Below are positions 42,676 to 45,450 of a stretch of 45,450 bases of DNA, one piece after another. Location: the NCBI GenBank assembly GCA_944320665.1, contig CALUII010000013.1, positions 1-45,450 of the forward strand. The letters run 5' to 3'. A program made the translations under genes and the position numbers. Position 1 is the first letter of the stretch, and every line of letters starts with the position of its first letter. The notes under the pieces were generated by a model. That model ran no database searches, was not told the DNA's origin, and saw only the letters and a program-made list of their open reading frames with translations. The DNA comes from an uncultured Alistipes sp. GTDB taxonomy: Bacteria; Bacteroidota; Bacteroidia; Bacteroidales; Rikenellaceae.

Positions 42676-42694
42676 GGGATGACTCTTCTTAAAA

Positions 42695-43090
42695 TTAAAT
42701 ACCCAATAATCGTTTGATCTCCTCGTCCGAGGGAACGCGCCCTTTGATTTTTACCGTGCCGTCCACCACGACCGCGGGAGTTCCCGTGACGTGGTAGCTC
42801 AGGATCTCGGTAATGTCCTCGATTTTTGTGAGTTTTACGTCGAGATTGTTCTCGCTGACCACCTTTGCGATGGCCTGGTAGGTCGTCTTGCATTTCGCGC
42901 AGCCCGGCCCCAGGATCTTGATCTCTTTTATTGCCGTTTGCGGTGCGTCGAGCTTGATCTGGCTGAAGTCGTGTGCGGCCGGTTCTTCAGCCTCCTCCGC
43001 AACCAGTTTGTTGCCGCATGAACACGAGCAGGGTTTCGGGGAGAAGAGCGATGCCCAGAATCCTTTTTTGTTTTCGTTTTTTGTCTTCAT
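42695..43090 (-). CDS. Small CxxC redox protein, ArsE/MTH895-like
   Basis: A 131-residue cytoplasmic protein starting MKTKNENKKGFWASLFSPK. Residues 20-27 hold a cysteine cluster (PCSCSCG). From about 55 there is a glutaredoxin-like thioredoxin fold of the TM0996/MTH895 type: IKILGPGCAKCKTTYQAIAK (CxxC) with TGTPAVVVDGTVKIKGRVPS downstream. Such a protein accompanies ArsF and ArsG in Bacteroides ars operons, where ArsE and ArsF reduce nitroaromatic arsenicals; the assignment as ArsE rests on position and fold, not on a search. It lies 5 bases after the arsG-like gene. Confidence 0.72.
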   Translation of the reverse strand: MKTKNENKKGFWASLFSPKPCSCSCGNKLVAEEAEEPAAHDFSQIKLDAPQTAIKEIKILGPGCAKCKTTYQAIAKVVSENNLDVKLTKIEDITEILSYHVTGTPAVVVDGTVKIKGRVPSDEEIKRLLGI

Positions 43091-43095
43091 GGTTT

Positions 43096-43803
43096 CTAAA
43101 AATACATAATCACACAATAGTACAGACCAATAATCGTGAATACGCTGCCGACGATTCGGTTCAACCACCTCTGCACGACCTGCATCCGGCCGTAGAACTG
43201 GCCGATGTGCTGCACGCTGAACGCCAGTATCCAGGCTACGATCAGTACGGGGAGGGCGGTGGCGATGGCAAACAGCACGGGCAGCAGATAGCCGGCGGAG
43301 GCCGTTGCCGAGATCGGGATCAGCATCCCGAAGTAGAATACGCCGCTTGTCGGGCAGAAGGCCATGGCGAAGAGCACTCCCAGCAGGAAGGCCCCCCAGC
43401 CCCCCTTGCGGGCCAGTTGCTCGCCGTCGCCCTTGAATCCGAACGAAGGCAGTTTCAGCTTGTGTCCGAACAGGATGAAGAGTCCGATCAGCAGCAGGGC
43501 GGGACCCAGGATGAGCTCTCCGTATTTGCCGATAAACTTCTGGATGCCGAACAGACTCGATCCCTGCCGCAGGATGAGTATCAGCACCGCGCCCAGGGCC
43601 GTATAGGCAATGATGCGCCCGAGCGTATAGAGCAGGCCGTTGCGGAAAATCCGCTGTCGGTTTTCGATGTCCTTGCCGATGAATCCGATGGCAGCGATGT
43701 TCGTGGCCAGCGGGCAGGGCGAGAGGGCCGTCAGCAACCCCAGCAGAAAGGCCGTGAGAGCTGGGGTCGAGCTGCTGTCCAGTAGGGATTGAAGCCACTC
43801 CAT
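43096..43803 (-). CDS. arsG: ArsG-family (CcdA-like) efflux permease
   Basis: A 235-residue membrane protein with six helices, resembling the CcdA/DsbD transmembrane core: ALSPCPLATNIAAIGFIG holds the first conserved Pro-Cys and MAFCPTSGVFYFGMLIPI the second. In Bacteroidetes ars operons this protein is named ArsG and is reported to export trivalent aromatic arsenicals such as aminophenyl derivatives (family knowledge). Here it is flanked by the ArsF-like gene (6 bases upstream) and the CxxC redox protein (5 bases downstream), the expected set. A role in electron transfer, as for true CcdA, is the alternative. Confidence 0.8.
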   Translation of the reverse strand: MEWLQSLLDSSSTPALTAFLLGLLTALSPCPLATNIAAIGFIGKDIENRQRIFRNGLLYTLGRIIAYTALGAVLILILRQGSSLFGIQKFIGKYGELILGPALLLIGLFILFGHKLKLPSFGFKGDGEQLARKGGWGAFLLGVLFAMAFCPTSGVFYFGMLIPISATASAGYLLPVLFAIATALPVLIVAWILAFSVQHIGQFYGRMQVVQRWLNRIVGSVFTIIGLYYCVIMYF

Positions 43804-43809
43804 GTCGTT

Positions 43810-44244
43810 CTATTTGAGCAGTGTACGAATCTTGTCCGCCAGCCCCTTTCGGAATGTTTCGGGGGCTGTCCGCGCGTTGGCGAAAGCGTACTCCGTCAGA
43901 TTCTCGGAGGTTTCCTTGCCGTCAGCCCACTTGCTGACGATGAGCGACGACCACGTGACCTGGTATTTGTCTGCCAGCGCCTCGTTTTCGGGGGCCGAGA
44001 GATCGACGATCCGGAAGACGAGTTGCCCGTCACGGGTCTCGTCGGCAAACTGTTGTGCAATAACTTCCTGGGTGTTTTGCTCGATGGCCACGCAGGTGGC
44101 GCAGCGCTGTTTGCCGTGGAAATAGAGAACTTCGACGTGGTCCTTCGAATTTTCTGTCTCGGCGGCCTGGGCGCCCTTTGCGCCGGTGTTGCCGCATGCG
44201 ACCAGACCCAGACAGAGGGTCAATAGTGCAAGTACCTTTTTCAT
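43810..44244 (-). CDS. arsF: ArsF-like nitroreductase-subunit lipoprotein
   Basis: A 144-residue lipoprotein (MKKVLALLTLCLGLVACGN, lipidated Cys17) with an Ala/Gly/Glu-rich linker and a thioredoxin-like fold. The strand-helix VEVLYFHGKQRCATCVAIEQ carries a CxxC (CATC), followed by the ENxQEVIAQQFADE helix and SLIVSKWADGKE. Length, order and neighbours match the ArsF family of Bacteroides, where ArsF with ArsE takes part in reduction of nitrated aromatic arsenicals. The lipid anchor places it outside the cytoplasm, so its electrons may come through the CcdA-like ArsG or DsbD; that link is inference. Confidence 0.78.
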   Translation of the reverse strand: MKKVLALLTLCLGLVACGNTGAKGAQAAETENSKDHVEVLYFHGKQRCATCVAIEQNTQEVIAQQFADETRDGQLVFRIVDLSAPENEALADKYQVTWSSLIVSKWADGKETSENLTEYAFANARTAPETFRKGLADKIRTLLK

Positions 44245-44258
44245 AACAACAAGTGGTT

Positions 44259-44762
44259 TTATTTGGTTTTACAGATCTTTTGGGTCAATTCATCAAAGTA
44301 TATGGTGGAGTCCAGCATGCCGTTCGTCACCTTGCTGCGGAACAGCTCCCGTCCGGTCGGGTCGAACGCAATCCACTGCGGGGGCATGATTACCTGGTAT
44401 TGTCGGGCCAGCTCGCCGTTTGTATCCATCAGGACGGGCCAACCCCAACCGTTGGTACTCACAATGGGTCTGACGCGCGAAGCCGAACGCGCGTCGTCCA
44501 TCGAAACGAGAACCACGTGAATCGGCACGGAGGAGTCGGCGTAATCAGACCACGCGTCGTACAGTTCGTCGAGCATGGTGATGTTGTTCGGGCAGCAGGT
44601 CTTCCAGAAGACGAAGAGCACCACCCCTTCGTGCGGAGCAAAATCCGAAAGGTTTTTCGCCCGTCCGCTCATCTCCTTTACGGTCAGCGGCGGCCATACA
44701 CTTTGTGCACCGGAGGAGGTGGCGATCAGTAGTGCGGCCATCCAAAGGAATACTCTTTTCAT
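44259..44762 (-). CDS. Secreted TlpA-like redoxin with altered active site
   Basis: A 167-residue exported protein (signal MKRVFLWMAALLIATSSGAQ). The body is a TlpA/AhpC-type redoxin: LTVKEMSGRAKNLSDFAPHE, then VVLFVFWKTCCPNNITMLDE where the family normally has W-C-x-x-C. The aligned residues are C-C-P-N-N, so the first cysteine of the pair is kept and the second is Asn, with an extra Cys just before. The cis-Pro region is MPPQWIAFDPTGRE. It is the first structural gene after arsR and lies 14 bases before arsF. It may be a thiol-binding partner rather than a disulfide exchanger. Confidence 0.8.
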   Translation of the reverse strand: MKRVFLWMAALLIATSSGAQSVWPPLTVKEMSGRAKNLSDFAPHEGVVLFVFWKTCCPNNITMLDELYDAWSDYADSSVPIHVVLVSMDDARSASRVRPIVSTNGWGWPVLMDTNGELARQYQVIMPPQWIAFDPTGRELFRSKVTNGMLDSTIYFDELTQKICKTK

Positions 44763-44783
44763 AGGTCGGTTGGTTTGTAGTTT

Positions 44784-44799
44784 GTCGAATTACGAACAA
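44784..44799 (-). promoter_or_regulatory. ArsR-box-like sequence before the redoxin gene
   Basis: On the minus strand TTGTTCGTAATTCGAC shares TTCGTA-x-TT with the motif over the arsR promoter (45167-45182). It is a possible second repressor site; position is between arsR and the next gene. Confidence 0.3.
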
Positions 44800-44819
44800 G
44801 TGGTTTAAAAAAATTGTCG

Positions 44820-45149
44820 CTATTCGCAACAATCTTTCTTTTCGCGCGGGGCCTCCTGCCCCCAGAACTCCTTGAAAAGCAGGGAGGCAACCTCCCAATT
44901 GGCTCGGTTGATGCAGTATTTTACCTTGGGCGCCTCGATTTCGCCCTGAATCAAGCCGGCATCCTTCAACTCCTTCAGGTGTTGGGATACCGTGGCCTTG
45001 GAGATAGGCAATACTTCATGGATGTCTCCGAAGAAGCAGCTGTTTTGCCTGATCAGGAAATCCAAAATGGCCACCCGGGCCGGATGTCCCATCGCCTTGG
45101 CAAAACGTGCCAACTGCTCCTGTTTCGGTGTGTACTCCCTCTCCTCCAT
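44820..45149 (-). CDS. ArsR/SmtB-family repressor, first gene of ars operon
   Basis: A 109-residue winged-helix repressor. The order QLARFAKAMGHPARVAILDF, then CFFGDIHEVLPISKATVSQH, LKELKDAGLIQGE and KYCINRANWE is typical of ArsR proteins. Candidate metalloid ligands are the cysteine at the start of the recognition region (NSCFFGD), the one in the wing (KYCIN) and the pair at the C-terminus (KKDCCE). The frame is open upstream to 45338, but ATG 45149 fits family length and lies about 20 bases after the -7 box. It should release the operator on binding trivalent arsenicals or antimonials. Confidence 0.92.
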   Translation of the reverse strand: MEEREYTPKQEQLARFAKAMGHPARVAILDFLIRQNSCFFGDIHEVLPISKATVSQHLKELKDAGLIQGEIEAPKVKYCINRANWEVASLLFKEFWGQEAPREKKDCCE

Positions 45150-45166
45150 AAATTTCCTGTTTGTTG

Positions 45167-45201
45167 TTCGCAAAACTACGAATAAATAAGGAAACATGCA
45201 A
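45167..45201 (-). promoter_or_regulatory. Promoter and operator of the ars operon
   Basis: On the minus strand TTGC (45198-45201), a 19-base spacer and TAGTTTTG (45171-45178). The -7 box is embedded in the imperfect palindrome TTCGTA-GTTT-TGCGAA (45167-45182), so a bound ArsR would block polymerase directly. Confidence 0.7.
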
Positions 45202-45303
45202 GACTGGAGTGTTGTTTTTTTGCGGGGAATGTTCGTGACGGTACGGTTTGGATCGAGGGAAGTAAAAATGGCATGGAGCCAGTTTGTGGGGAAAATGCGG
45301 ACA

Positions 45304-45391
45304 AAATGCGGCTCCGTTGGGCAAAATAAAAATCCCAAACAACTGTAAAGCAGTCATTTGGGATTTCTTTCTGGTACCCGGAGCCGCATTT
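45304..45391. repeat. Nested inverted repeat around the edge hairpin
   Basis: AAATGCGGCTCCG at 45304-45316 is repeated exactly in inverse at 45379-45391, enclosing the hairpin at 45330-45366. On the minus strand the right arm reads TTCAAATGCGGCTCCGGGTACCA, which looks like a tRNA 3' end with CCA, but the rest of a tRNA is absent. Confidence 0.6.
45330..45366 (-). terminator. Terminator-like hairpin near the right edge
   Basis: A 10-bp stem AAATCCCAAA/TTTGGGATTT with an inner ACTG/CAGT stem, followed on the minus strand by TTATTTTG. It would end a minus-strand transcript entering from beyond the window. Confidence 0.65.
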
Positions 45392-45450
45392 GAATATAGT
45401 AAATTCCATTAAATCGGAATAATTGGATATATGCGTAAATTTCATCATAT

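Overview
The window reads as chromosome of a GC-rich gut Bacteroidales, most likely Alistipes or a close Rikenellaceae relative (an inference from gene content and promoter type; no 16S or marker search was possible). Supporting signs are DUF4290 and DUF4492 proteins, a DUF4369-plus-redoxin lipoprotein, PspC/GIN-domain proteins, lipoproteins with the CKDYDDD start, cytochrome bd, and many promoters of the Bacteroidetes form TTTG-N19/20-TAnnTTTG. Genes rarely show a Shine-Dalgarno sequence. The overall picture is ordinary core chromosome with an ars operon and a phase-variable-looking surface locus at the right.

Layout, left to right. 50-5767: tRNA-Ser, then a tripartite RND efflux operon on the minus strand (lipoprotein adaptor, RND pump, TolC-like channel), with a frameshifted AraC-family gene diverging from it (5940-6901). 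7030-9148: a secreted lipoprotein with an internal duplication, and fabI. 9254-12184: cytochrome bd operon (DUF4492 gene, cydA, cydB). 12382-15728: NhaC-type antiporter, a HAD phosphatase, and a convergent sigma-54 activator with a degenerate receiver and no DNA-binding domain. 15924-20195: DUF4290, DUF4369/redoxin lipoprotein, lpxH, thyA and folA, mostly in one direction.

20309-25260 holds a tight five-gene cluster resembling heterodisulfide reductase parts: HdrC-like, HdrB-like, HdrA-like flavoprotein, a small 2x[4Fe-4S] protein, and a membrane protein fusing a cytochrome-b-like region to HdrD-like modules. It looks like a quinone-linked electron-transfer complex of unassigned substrate and is the best candidate for an undescribed system here. 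It is followed by initiator tRNA-fMet (with a perfect consensus promoter), a small CxxC protein, dsbD, a family-2 glycosyltransferase, a PfkB-type kinase and pfkA.

31657-34778 is a PspC - PadR - GIN-domain (DUF2807) - PspC operon. The gap after it carries a well-formed small-RNA candidate (promoter 35004-35035, structured RNA about 35042-35154, terminator). A large surface lipoprotein gene (35557-39054) is interrupted by an in-frame TAG. Upstream of it a 275-bp segment is bounded by 17-bp inverted repeats and contains a perfect promoter pointing away from the lipoprotein gene: a candidate invertible promoter in the OFF orientation.

39909-45149 is an arsenical-type operon on the minus strand: ArsR repressor, redoxin, ArsF-like, ArsG-like transporter, CxxC redox protein (ArsE-like), ArsP-type permease, a thioredoxin gene with a one-base deletion, and a second ArsP-type permease. 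Three genes in the window are broken (AraC, thioredoxin, surface lipoprotein); two of these breaks are single-base indels, so assembly error must be excluded before drawing biology from them.
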